Assembly: GCF_000964085.1 (NCBI RefSeq)
Contig: NZ_JZRB01000025.1
Location: 62,001-126,000, forward strand
Length of the DNA stretch: 64,000 bases
Origin: Luteibacter yeojuensis
GTDB lineage: Bacteria; Pseudomonadota; Gammaproteobacteria; Xanthomonadales; Rhodanobacteraceae
Direction of reading: 5' to 3'
The translations under genes were made by a program, and so were the position numbers. The notes beneath the pieces are model-generated. The model was given only the letters and a program-made list of their open reading frames with translations. It was not told where the DNA came from and made no database searches. Every line of letters starts with the position of its first letter. Within the stretch, counting starts at the first letter, position 1. Positions 40,215-47,889 of this stretch are shown in pieces.

Positions 40215-42818
40215 ATCCGGTCGCGTGGGCGAAAAGTTAGGAACGGCAGCTTGAATTTCCGCCTGGATCGCTTTCTCTGAGTCCGTGAGGCCCGGCTCGT
40301 TCGCAAACACCCTTCCGTACAGCTGTGCGTAGAAGTCGGCCTGCCGATCCCGCAAGACCTGGACATGATGTTCATCGTAGGTACCTGAGAAGATTACCGG
40401 GTGGATCTCGATTCTTGGCGGCTCGCCGCCCTTCTCATTATCGTCCAGCCATTCACGCATTTTTTGTTCCCAGAGCGATCCTACGCGGTCCACCCTGCCA
40501 ATCTGCTGTTCAACGACGCCAGGGTTCCACTCAGGATGCATCAGGACAACGCAGCGACATGCGCGATGCAGATTCAGGCCCTCTCGGCCAACAACCGATT
40601 GCGACACTAGAACACGCGGGAAGCTATTGGGCCGGTTGAAGGCCAGCTGCAGCAGTCGGCGTGTGGACTGACCGGTCGCGCCATACATTAAGCGCGCAAA
40701 CTTTCCAGTGGGTGCTGCCAGTTCGTCTTCCAGATACTGCTCGACTTCGCTCCAGGTACGATCGTTGCGGCGTTCTGAATCTTCATCCGAAACCGCTTCG
40801 TCCTTGGTTATAAATCGATCCTGGTCAATGCAGGCATTGATAAGCTCATCAAATGCACCCGCCCAGTCGGCCGTTTGTCCCAGACCAGCCTCGTCACCTA
40901 CATGCTCGCAGAGCGCGCGCGTAAGCTTCGCAACGGAAGCCGATGAGCCGCTTTTGCCCAAAGATCGGTGCAAGCCCTCAAGCGCCGCCCTTGATACAGG
41001 ACGTAACTCATGTGCCGTTGAAATCAACCAATCAACCAGATGCTCACGAATGAGCTGGCGCGCGCCCTCCCCTTTTTCATAGTTACGCCGCAATCGCTCA
41101 TCAAGTTCTGCCAGATCCACATCAGGAATTTCTCCCGCCTCTGCCAATTGACTATATGCCACCCTGACCGCGGGCCAGTCCGAGTGCTCGAGACCACCAT
41201 CGTGACGACCATGGACGGCTTCCTGGGGCCAGTGCGCGCCGTGTTGAACCCGACGCAAAAGCTCCCGGGCGTTCAAAAGAACGGTCAGCGCGCGCAGCGG
41301 CCTGACAAATCGACCGAACACGAGCACCTTCTCCCCCCTAAGGGTGTGCCGTTCGACGACCTCAACAACCGCCTTGATCCTCGGATGTTGCAATAATATT
41401 GTGTCGGAATCTTCTGTCACGCGAGAGACGCCACCCAGAACCTGAATCCACCAGTTCGCGCGCGCCACCTTCGCCTCGTTCTCTTTTTTTACATGGGACG
41501 GCAAGTTCGACACGTCGCCATCGTCCTTCGCAGACGACCAAAGAACGTCAAGCGACGTCATCGCCCCATGGCCGCTCGCCATGGTCAACCTATGGCGCAA
41601 AAGGCTCTCGGACCCACCGCCCTTACCAACCACGCTCAGTGCCTCAGACGCGCATATCGCAGCCTTCCATTCATGCGAAAGACTGGGCGTATCAACGAAG
41701 ACACACTCTTCCTGTCGATAGTGGCTGGAACCGCCGGTTCGATCCACGAATTTCTGGATGTACGGATCCTCACCCTTGTCTCGCCTTAACACGTACTTTC
41801 CAAGCGCGCTCTGATAGGTGCGAGCCGCGTCAGCGAAACGCGCCCGACACTCGTCACTGGCACGCCATGTCGTCCTGAGGCGGTCACAGGCAAGTTTGTA
41901 GGCCTCAATGGCGCGAGTGATGGGATCGATGACCTCGGCTCTTAGTCCGATCCGTGCCAGCGAGCCAGCCCACTGCACATGCGAAAGCTCCACGGGAGTC
42001 GCCGTTAGCGCAACTCGCCTTGCCGTCTGCGCCGGCTGGGCGACCAGCCCAGAGCCTTGCAGCTTTGAAAGTCCGCTGTCATCACCTCGGTCCTTATGCG
42101 CTTCATCAATGATGATTAGCTCAAACTCGCCCATGCCCAAAGACAGGCTAGGAAAAAGAACTGCCTCAAGTTCGCCTTTTTCCTTGGGATTTCGAATTGA
42201 TGCTTTCTTGTAGTCTCCGGCAAGGCGCGAAAGCAAGCTGCGCCCATGACCTTTCCGGTCCAAGACGTGCAAAAGAATGTCTATCGCCGCGCATCGCGTA
42301 GCCTCATCCACTGGGGTCCTACGTCTTGGAGCCTCTCCATGACGTCGCTGCCACTCAATCATGAGCTCACGATGCAAATTTTGCCCCAGCGGGCCGCCAT
42401 TGTTAGGCCTTCGGAAGTTCGCAAATCTGTGGGATATGAGGACGATGGGTTCGTCATACCAAGGCTTGACTGACGATGCGCGACCAGGGCTCCACGCCGC
42501 CATGTAAGACGTCAGTCCACGGATGAGGTCAGGAGTCTGAACTCCAGCCTGCCTGAACTCATCCTTCCACTGATATCCAAGGCCTGGAGGTACCAGCACC
42601 GCGACCCTGCCACCTGCCTGGATCACTGCCTTAGCCAGCTCCACGGCGACACGCGTCTTACCCATGCCAACCTCATCTGCGATGAGCACGCCGTGGTCTG
42701 GCAGGCGAGCGGCGATACCCACCAGCGTGGCGCGCTGCCCGGCATTCAATCGCTCATCGCCGGCACCAGCCGCTGCACCTCCAAGCGCCTTCGAGACATC
42801 AAGCCAGCTAGAGAGCAT
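40203..42818 (-). CDS. SNF2-type DEAH helicase, component of a candidate defence operon
   Basis: An 871-aa SF2 ATPase. Motif I is ADEVGMGKTRVAVEL (residues 48-62), followed by motif Ia AVLVPPGLGYQWKDEF. Motif II is IIIDEAHKD (Asp238-His241), motif III is ALTATP. The C-terminal lobe includes VLVFGRFVRPL, SQSVVGREGLNLHRACRCVVLMHPEWNPGVVEQQIGRVDRVGS (motifs V and VI, ~745-781). This resembles RapA/SNF2-like translocases found in DISARM, Dpd and similar antiphage systems. Codon use is clearly less GC-rich than the flanks. The ATG at 42818 overlaps the PLD gene by 11 bases. It is the last gene of a three-gene operon. No methyltransferase is encoded with it. Confidence 0.88.
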   Translation of the reverse strand: MLSSWLDVSKALGGAAAGAGDERLNAGQRATLVGIAARLPDHGVLIADEVGMGKTRVAVELAKAVIQAGGRVAVLVPPGLGYQWKDEFRQAGVQTPDLIRGLTSYMAAWSPGRASSVKPWYDEPIVLISHRFANFRRPNNGGPLGQNLHRELMIEWQRRHGEAPRRRTPVDEATRCAAIDILLHVLDRKGHGRSLLSRLAGDYKKASIRNPKEKGELEAVLFPSLSLGMGEFELIIIDEAHKDRGDDSGLSKLQGSGLVAQPAQTARRVALTATPVELSHVQWAGSLARIGLRAEVIDPITRAIEAYKLACDRLRTTWRASDECRARFADAARTYQSALGKYVLRRDKGEDPYIQKFVDRTGGSSHYRQEECVFVDTPSLSHEWKAAICASEALSVVGKGGGSESLLRHRLTMASGHGAMTSLDVLWSSAKDDGDVSNLPSHVKKENEAKVARANWWIQVLGGVSRVTEDSDTILLQHPRIKAVVEVVERHTLRGEKVLVFGRFVRPLRALTVLLNARELLRRVQHGAHWPQEAVHGRHDGGLEHSDWPAVRVAYSQLAEAGEIPDVDLAELDERLRRNYEKGEGARQLIREHLVDWLISTAHELRPVSRAALEGLHRSLGKSGSSASVAKLTRALCEHVGDEAGLGQTADWAGAFDELINACIDQDRFITKDEAVSDEDSERRNDRTWSEVEQYLEDELAAPTGKFARLMYGATGQSTRRLLQLAFNRPNSFPRVLVSQSVVGREGLNLHRACRCVVLMHPEWNPGVVEQQIGRVDRVGSLWEQKMREWLDDNEKGGEPPRIEIHPVIFSGTYDEHHVQVLRDRQADFYAQLYGRVFANEPGLTDSEKAIQAEIQAAVPNFSPTRPDSVG

Positions 42819-44781
42819 TCGTGTCGGCCTCTATAGAAGGAAGCCCGGACAAGCCCCACGCCTGTTCCACCTCGCTCAGCATCGCCTCGTAAATCTTGTT
42901 GGAGCCTGGCTCCCACGAATGCTCGGGCCGGAACGGCGACTGACGCAACGGACTCAAGACATTGATACCAAGCATCTTGCAATAGACAGCAACATTGGTA
43001 CCTCGTGCTTGTAATAAAGCCGTCCCGAGGCGCACGCACCACCCGGGCCATTCAGCAGAACTCAGCGCGCATTGGCGCTCGGCGATACTCTCAACAAGGA
43101 CCATCGCCTGCCGGATCGGATAGCTCGCTGATGTTGCGGGAGACGGCGTGGTTGCGTTTCCGCCGACGTCATTCCCGACCCACGGATCTGGCGACGGATC
43201 GTCGACAATCCATCCAGCGGGGAATAGCTCAATCTGCGAAAGTACGTCCTCGATCTCCATTCGTCCCAATGGCACCGCGGCAATGCGCCCTTTTTCGTCT
43301 ACCACGGGAATAAGCGCAGTACGGCTGCCGGCCCAGACCACGCAGACTTCGCGTGGAAGGGATCCATGCCAAAGAAACCTTCCATGAGACGCTTCGATGA
43401 TTAACCCGGCGTCTGACCGAACGTGAAAATACTGATCGCATGTACCTTGAGGAGTCAGCCAGCAATCACCTGACGGGGAAATCTGCTCACTCGTAAAGAT
43501 GGATACCGGCGCCGCGATGAACGCATCTGGCTTTTCCTCCATTGGGTCGCCTCCAGCGACATCCTCTGGGCTGAGCTCATGACCTGAAAGTGGATCAAAC
43601 GGCAGCGCTTCCTTGATATCGCGCCAAATCATGCCCTCGATGCCAACAATAACGCCTGCTTCCAGATTCCCGCTCGCCCCGGCTGGACTCAGGAACCCGG
43701 GTTTCGTAAGGTTCCCGGAGCCAAGGTATAACCACGCATGCTTACAGGAACTGTTGCCCCGCTTATCCTTGTCATTCCACATTGCACTGAAAATAAACTT
43801 ACCATGGAGGGACGCAATCGGATTCTCGCCGAGATGAGCGGGAGAAACAGCCGGGACAATCTTCCAGCCCTTGGCCTGGATCGCGGCCGCGCTGGTTGCC
43901 ACGCTCTGGCAAGCCTCGGGAGAAACGACGATCGCAACGTTGGCGCGCGGAGTCAAATGGCCGGCATTAGAGAGATTGGCAACGATTTTCTCCAGAACGC
44001 CAGGCACCCGATCACTGACTGTACCTGACTCAAAGAATCCCGAGCCGAGTGCAATATAGTTGCGACGCTTGCCACCGAAGCGCCCCACTCTCGCGGCGAG
44101 CTGACTGACTAGCGCCTTACTTTGATTATCAATGAACTTTCGGGGTCGTGCGGGAGCACCATCCCGTACCGAAGCGAGTAGTTCCTTCGCGTACATTGAT
44201 TCGACGTGAGACAAAGTTGGCGTATCTTTGCCAAGATCGCCCAAGGCACCTTGATCGAACAGCGGCAACAACTGTTCTATAAATCTCCATGCCGCCGCGA
44301 CATCAGCCGCGTCGCCCTGCGATCGCAGGCTTGCCGAGCTGTCCACGGTGCCAATCCACGCAAGATCAAGGCTCGATGTGAGGGTCTGGAGTGTCCAGTT
44401 GCCTGTGCTGACGACAAGCCGCACCTCCCAGCTGGCCAAACCGGTTGTCGAGCGAAAGACCAGCAAGGCCAACTTCGCGTGTAATAAGCGAAAGCTTCGA
44501 CGAGCCGACGGAAGCATTGGCATATGGAGCAGCCCCGGCGCCGCGGTAGACGGGACTTGCGCTGCACTAGGGTCGAGCATCGCCGCAAGGACCACCTGCC
44601 CAGACGCTGCTCTCTGTGCATCCGTGGCGCCAGAGAACGCCTCCGCAGCGAGGTTAAGGAACGCTGCATCCGCCGAGTATCCGCACAGCCAGCCAAAAAC
44701 ACCTCTGAAGCCGTCACGCGGAGCGAAGCACTCGACCAAGGATCGCTCGATTCGACCGTCACGCCCCGGCTTAGCTGGCAT
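42808..44781 (-). CDS. Tdp1/phospholipase D-like protein, component of a candidate defence operon
   Basis: A 657-aa protein with two HKD-type half-sites in the Tdp1 style. The first has His101-x-Lys103 (LLHAKLALLVF) with Asn128 in VVSTGNWTLQT. The second has His326-x-Lys328 (SLHGKFIFSAM) with Asn357 in YLGSGNLTKPGF. The Asp of canonical PLD HxKxxxxD is missing in both, as in Tdp1. It may be a nuclease or a DNA-end-processing phosphodiesterase. The ~250 C-terminal residues are not recognised. I prefer ATG 44781, which overlaps the upstream gene by 11 bases. A TTG at 44808 would add nine residues. Lower GC than flanks suggests transfer. Confidence 0.8.
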   Translation of the reverse strand: MPAKPGRDGRIERSLVECFAPRDGFRGVFGWLCGYSADAAFLNLAAEAFSGATDAQRAASGQVVLAAMLDPSAAQVPSTAAPGLLHMPMLPSARRSFRLLHAKLALLVFRSTTGLASWEVRLVVSTGNWTLQTLTSSLDLAWIGTVDSSASLRSQGDAADVAAAWRFIEQLLPLFDQGALGDLGKDTPTLSHVESMYAKELLASVRDGAPARPRKFIDNQSKALVSQLAARVGRFGGKRRNYIALGSGFFESGTVSDRVPGVLEKIVANLSNAGHLTPRANVAIVVSPEACQSVATSAAAIQAKGWKIVPAVSPAHLGENPIASLHGKFIFSAMWNDKDKRGNSSCKHAWLYLGSGNLTKPGFLSPAGASGNLEAGVIVGIEGMIWRDIKEALPFDPLSGHELSPEDVAGGDPMEEKPDAFIAAPVSIFTSEQISPSGDCWLTPQGTCDQYFHVRSDAGLIIEASHGRFLWHGSLPREVCVVWAGSRTALIPVVDEKGRIAAVPLGRMEIEDVLSQIELFPAGWIVDDPSPDPWVGNDVGGNATTPSPATSASYPIRQAMVLVESIAERQCALSSAEWPGWCVRLGTALLQARGTNVAVYCKMLGINVLSPLRQSPFRPEHSWEPGSNKIYEAMLSEVEQAWGLSGLPSIEADTNAL

Positions 44782-46075
44782 AGTCGAACATACCCACGTT
44801 GCCACCAAGGTCGTGCCATAAGCTGTAGAGGTTTCCCAAGCGATACGACGCCCCGGCTGGCCATTTTACCCCGTCAGCACGTTGCGCTTCGTCGTTAGAC
44901 CTGTCGCCCTCTGTACCATCGGCCATCGAATTCGCCCCCTGAACGAACGCGTGGCCCGGCACAACATCATTACCTGAAAGTCTAAGTACTCGCCCATCGC
45001 GCATGACGAGCATTCGGATTAAGCTGACATCAGACTCATCGCAACAGTCAAGACAAAACGAACGTGCATCCTCTCGCGTGAACTGCTTATCACGTTCACC
45101 TCCGAGGAAGGCCCGGGCCAGATGCCTGAGGCTGTCGAGATGGCCTTCAAGTCGCTCATCGCCCTGGCTAAGCTTGAGTCGCGCGGTACTGGTGCGCCCG
45201 AGTAAGCTTTCCAAGCAGTTGAGGACGGCTATGGCCGAGTCGCGCACCTGGGTAAAGGCGGCGCCCTCAGACAAATCGAGCCAGTGGTCCCTGGCAAGCA
45301 TGGCGGGCGGCCTTTCCCAGCTGATTCTGGAACCCTCGTTCAGTGTCTTCATCCACTCCAGTGCTTCCAGCCTACGCACCGAGCCATGCACGCCGTCCGG
45401 AGCACGCAAGCGATTAATCAGCTGGAGACGACACTCCTTCGGAAGCCTAACGTCGGGAGAGAGCGCCTGGCGTGCGGTGCTTGAACCGAGGTTAAGCGAT
45501 TCACCTTTGACCCAACGCATGAGATAAGCGTCAAGAAGGACTTTCGATGGCCTATAGCTCGAATAGAAAGCGGCGAGTAAGCACGCACCCGCTTCAGAAA
45601 CAGTGAAGCTGTTGAACCGATCGTTTCTCGCATTCACAAGGCCCAGGGATACCAAGGGCTGTATGGTTTGCTGTCGCATGGTTTGAGATACGTAATACCC
45701 TGGGGCTGCGACGGTCTTAAAGGCTTCACTTCCAGCGCCGTGGCGCTTCAGCTTTTGGCTACCTCGAAGCATTGGGTGCGCAACCCACCTGCGATGCGCA
45801 AGCGCCACTTTGCAGCCAATGGCCTCAATGGCGTTCGCCACGACGATGGGCTGCGAGCCACTTCGCTCCGCTAGATCGATCCCGACGAGGGCAAGCACGA
45901 GCGGCTTACCAAACCAGATGCCTCCAAGGCCGGGAACGGCCAATTCATTGTAAGCCCGTACGGTCGCGCCTAGCCCAAGCGTACGCGTACGAATGGTTCT
46001 CCCAACAGCGTGCGGACGCAATAAAAACCACCCGCGAGAACCGAATTCCTCGGTATAGGCAACGCCATCTGCCAT
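44771..46075 (-). CDS. Protein of unknown function, first gene of the candidate defence operon
   Basis: A 434-aa protein I do not recognise. The N-terminal ~130 residues are alpha/beta. Residues ~115-185 look like a winged helix (QQTIQPLVSLGLVNARNDRFNSFTVSEAGACLLAAFY). A long helical middle follows. Near the end is SFCLDCCDESDVSLIRMLVMRDGRVLRLSGNDVVPGHAF, whose Cys-x2-CysCys cluster could bind metal. There is no signal peptide or membrane helix. It could be the sensor or specificity subunit for the downstream PLD and helicase. The start ATG at 46075 is chosen over a TTG four codons upstream. The gene is AT-richer than the flanking chromosome. Confidence 0.75.
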   Translation of the reverse strand: MADGVAYTEEFGSRGWFLLRPHAVGRTIRTRTLGLGATVRAYNELAVPGLGGIWFGKPLVLALVGIDLAERSGSQPIVVANAIEAIGCKVALAHRRWVAHPMLRGSQKLKRHGAGSEAFKTVAAPGYYVSQTMRQQTIQPLVSLGLVNARNDRFNSFTVSEAGACLLAAFYSSYRPSKVLLDAYLMRWVKGESLNLGSSTARQALSPDVRLPKECRLQLINRLRAPDGVHGSVRRLEALEWMKTLNEGSRISWERPPAMLARDHWLDLSEGAAFTQVRDSAIAVLNCLESLLGRTSTARLKLSQGDERLEGHLDSLRHLARAFLGGERDKQFTREDARSFCLDCCDESDVSLIRMLVMRDGRVLRLSGNDVVPGHAFVQGANSMADGTEGDRSNDEAQRADGVKWPAGASYRLGNLYSLWHDLGGNVGMFDYAS

Positions 46076-46186
46076 ATCGAACCCCAATTTGATGTACCCA
46101 AACGTCGTTACGACGCCCCGCCCGATCCTTTCACGCCCAAACTGCGCGCAAAAGTAGATGCTGGTTCCAAATCAGGAGAATACGAG

Positions 46187-46642
46187 ATGACCCGAACCTT
46201 TGCGATGCCAATGGCCGGTTCCCTTCTATTCGCCGGCCTGCTCGCCACTGCGTCAGCAGCTGCCACGAGCAGCGCCCCGAAGCCGACGGGCGTCTACCAC
46301 CTCATCCCCGGCATCTATGTGGCGAAAGGTACCGATTGCGCATCACCGCCCAACGCGGCGATCAAGCAATACGATGGCAAGGGCATCAGCACGGCGCATA
46401 CGCGCGAGTGCGTGGCCACCGTGGCGTCGCAGAAGGCCGCGGGGAAAGGGGCCACGTATGAAGTGAGCCAGACGTGCGTCGATGCCGGTGCCGGCCCCGG
46501 CAAGCCGTATACAGAAAAGCAGACGGTCGACGTGAAGGGGCCGGGCCGCTTCGCCATCACCTCGCAGGACCCGACGGTCTACCACTACTGCCCTGTCGCC
46601 AGGCTCCCGCCTGAACTGCGCAGTGCGGCACCAGCCGGCTGA
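46187..46642 (+). CDS. Small exported hypothetical protein
   Basis: A 151-aa protein with a clear signal peptide (AGSLLFAGLLATASAAAT). The mature part is beta-rich with four Cys (TDCASP, RECVAT, QTCVDA, YHYCPV), so two disulfides are likely. The residues TGVYHLIPGIYVAKG begin the mature domain. AGGAG lies ten bases before the ATG. It returns to high GC and marks the right border of the defence cassette. Function unknown. Confidence 0.75.
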   Translation: MTRTFAMPMAGSLLFAGLLATASAAATSSAPKPTGVYHLIPGIYVAKGTDCASPPNAAIKQYDGKGISTAHTRECVATVASQKAAGKGATYEVSQTCVDAGAGPGKPYTEKQTVDVKGPGRFAITSQDPTVYHYCPVARLPPELRSAAPAG

Positions 46643-46660
46643 GTCACCCCAGCCGGCTGG
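46631..46660. terminator. Perfect inverted repeat between convergent genes
   Basis: CCAGCCGGCT and AGCCGGCTGG form a perfect 10-bp stem with a 10-base loop, spanning the stop codon of the small exported protein and ending 12 bases before the GH27 stop. There is no T-tract. It is likely a bidirectional 3'-end hairpin. Confidence 0.5.
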
Positions 46661-46671
46661 CCCGCGGCACG

Positions 46672-47889
46672 TCACTCGTGGATGCGGTACATCACGGTGG
46701 CGTGCGGTTCCAGCTTCGCGGTGATCGAGCCATCACCCTTGCTATCGGTGTGGGCCCACAGGTCACGCATGGTGTACGCGCCACCCTTCTTCAGGCCAAG
46801 CTCGGCCGCGGTGACGGTGACATCCTTCGCCTTGTCGCCTTCGTTGAACACGGCGACCGCCTTGCCGCCATCCTTCAGCGGCTTGACGATGACATGGATG
46901 CCCTCGGCATCACGCACCTGCTTGCCCTGCACGCCAAGCGGATCCTGGTCGATGGCGATGACGTCCTTGTTCAGCAGGATCTTCAGCGCCTCGGGCTTGA
47001 TGGTGCGCAGGTCGGTGCCGATCAGCAACGGCGATGCCATGATGGACCACAGGCTGAAGTGGCTGCGGTATTCGACGTCGGTCATGCCGCCGTTACCCAC
47101 TTCGAGCATGTCGGGGTCGTTCCAGTGGCCCATGCTGGCGTACTGGTCGAGCACCACGTTCTGCTTGAAGATCTTCAGCATCGACGCGTAGGTGTCGGTG
47201 ATATCACCCGTGGTACGCCACGACTGGGCGCCCACCGGTGCCTTCGACGCCCACAGCCACGGCTTGTTCTCGCCCCACTCGCACATGCTGAAGAAGATGG
47301 GCCGGCCCGTGGCGCGCAACGCTTCGGCCATGTCGGTGTAGCGCTTGTGCGCGTCGAGCTTGTTGTTGTGGCAATTATCGTACTTGAGGTAATCGACATC
47401 CCACGAGGCGATGGAGGCCGCGTCGTCCTTCTCGTGGCCCAGGCCGCCGGGGAAGCCACGGTTCTCCTGCAGGGGCTCGCAGGTGGAGGTGCCCGCGCTG
47501 GAGTACACGCCGAACTTCAGCCCCTTGGAGTGGATGTACTCGGCCAGCGCCTTGATGCCGCTGGGGAAGCGCTTGGGGTTCGGCTGCAACTTGCCGTCCG
47601 CGCCACGCTTCCAGTTCGCCCAGCAGTCATCCACGTTGACGTAGGTGTAGCCGGCGTCCTTCAGGCCCAGGCTGATGAACTTGTCAGCGATGCCACGGAT
47701 CATCTGCTCGTTGAACTCGTCCCGGCAGTGGGTGGAGTTCCAGTTGTTGAAGCCCATCTGCGGCAGCTGGTTGGCGAACTCGTCGGCCGCCTGCGCTGGC
47801 GCCATGGTGAAGGCCGCCGTACCGACGAGGGCGCTAAGCAGCGCGCCCTTGAGGCCATTGGCCAGGGTATGTCGCATCGTTGTCTCCAT
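46672..47889 (-). CDS. Exported alpha-galactosidase, GH27
   Basis: A 405-aa GH27 enzyme that releases terminal alpha-galactose (some members act on related alpha-linked sugars). It has a signal peptide ending at AQAADEF. The family N-terminus MGFNNWNSTHC is followed by GYTYVNVDDCWA. The nucleophile Asp is in VDYLKYDNCH. The acid/base Asp is in GHWNDPDMLEVGNGGM. The small C-terminal beta-domain ends in YRIHE. The ATG overlaps the TonB-receptor stop (TGATG), so both genes form one operon for galactoside use. Confidence 0.95.
   Translation of the reverse strand: METTMRHTLANGLKGALLSALVGTAAFTMAPAQAADEFANQLPQMGFNNWNSTHCRDEFNEQMIRGIADKFISLGLKDAGYTYVNVDDCWANWKRGADGKLQPNPKRFPSGIKALAEYIHSKGLKFGVYSSAGTSTCEPLQENRGFPGGLGHEKDDAASIASWDVDYLKYDNCHNNKLDAHKRYTDMAEALRATGRPIFFSMCEWGENKPWLWASKAPVGAQSWRTTGDITDTYASMLKIFKQNVVLDQYASMGHWNDPDMLEVGNGGMTDVEYRSHFSLWSIMASPLLIGTDLRTIKPEALKILLNKDVIAIDQDPLGVQGKQVRDAEGIHVIVKPLKDGGKAVAVFNEGDKAKDVTVTAAELGLKKGGAYTMRDLWAHTDSKGDGSITAKLEPHATVMYRIHE

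Noticed and set aside
40203-46087. Classification as a standard DISARM, BREX or restriction-modification locus
   Set aside because: No methyltransferase, DrmB, PglZ or BrxL protein is encoded; only the helicase and PLD themes are shared.
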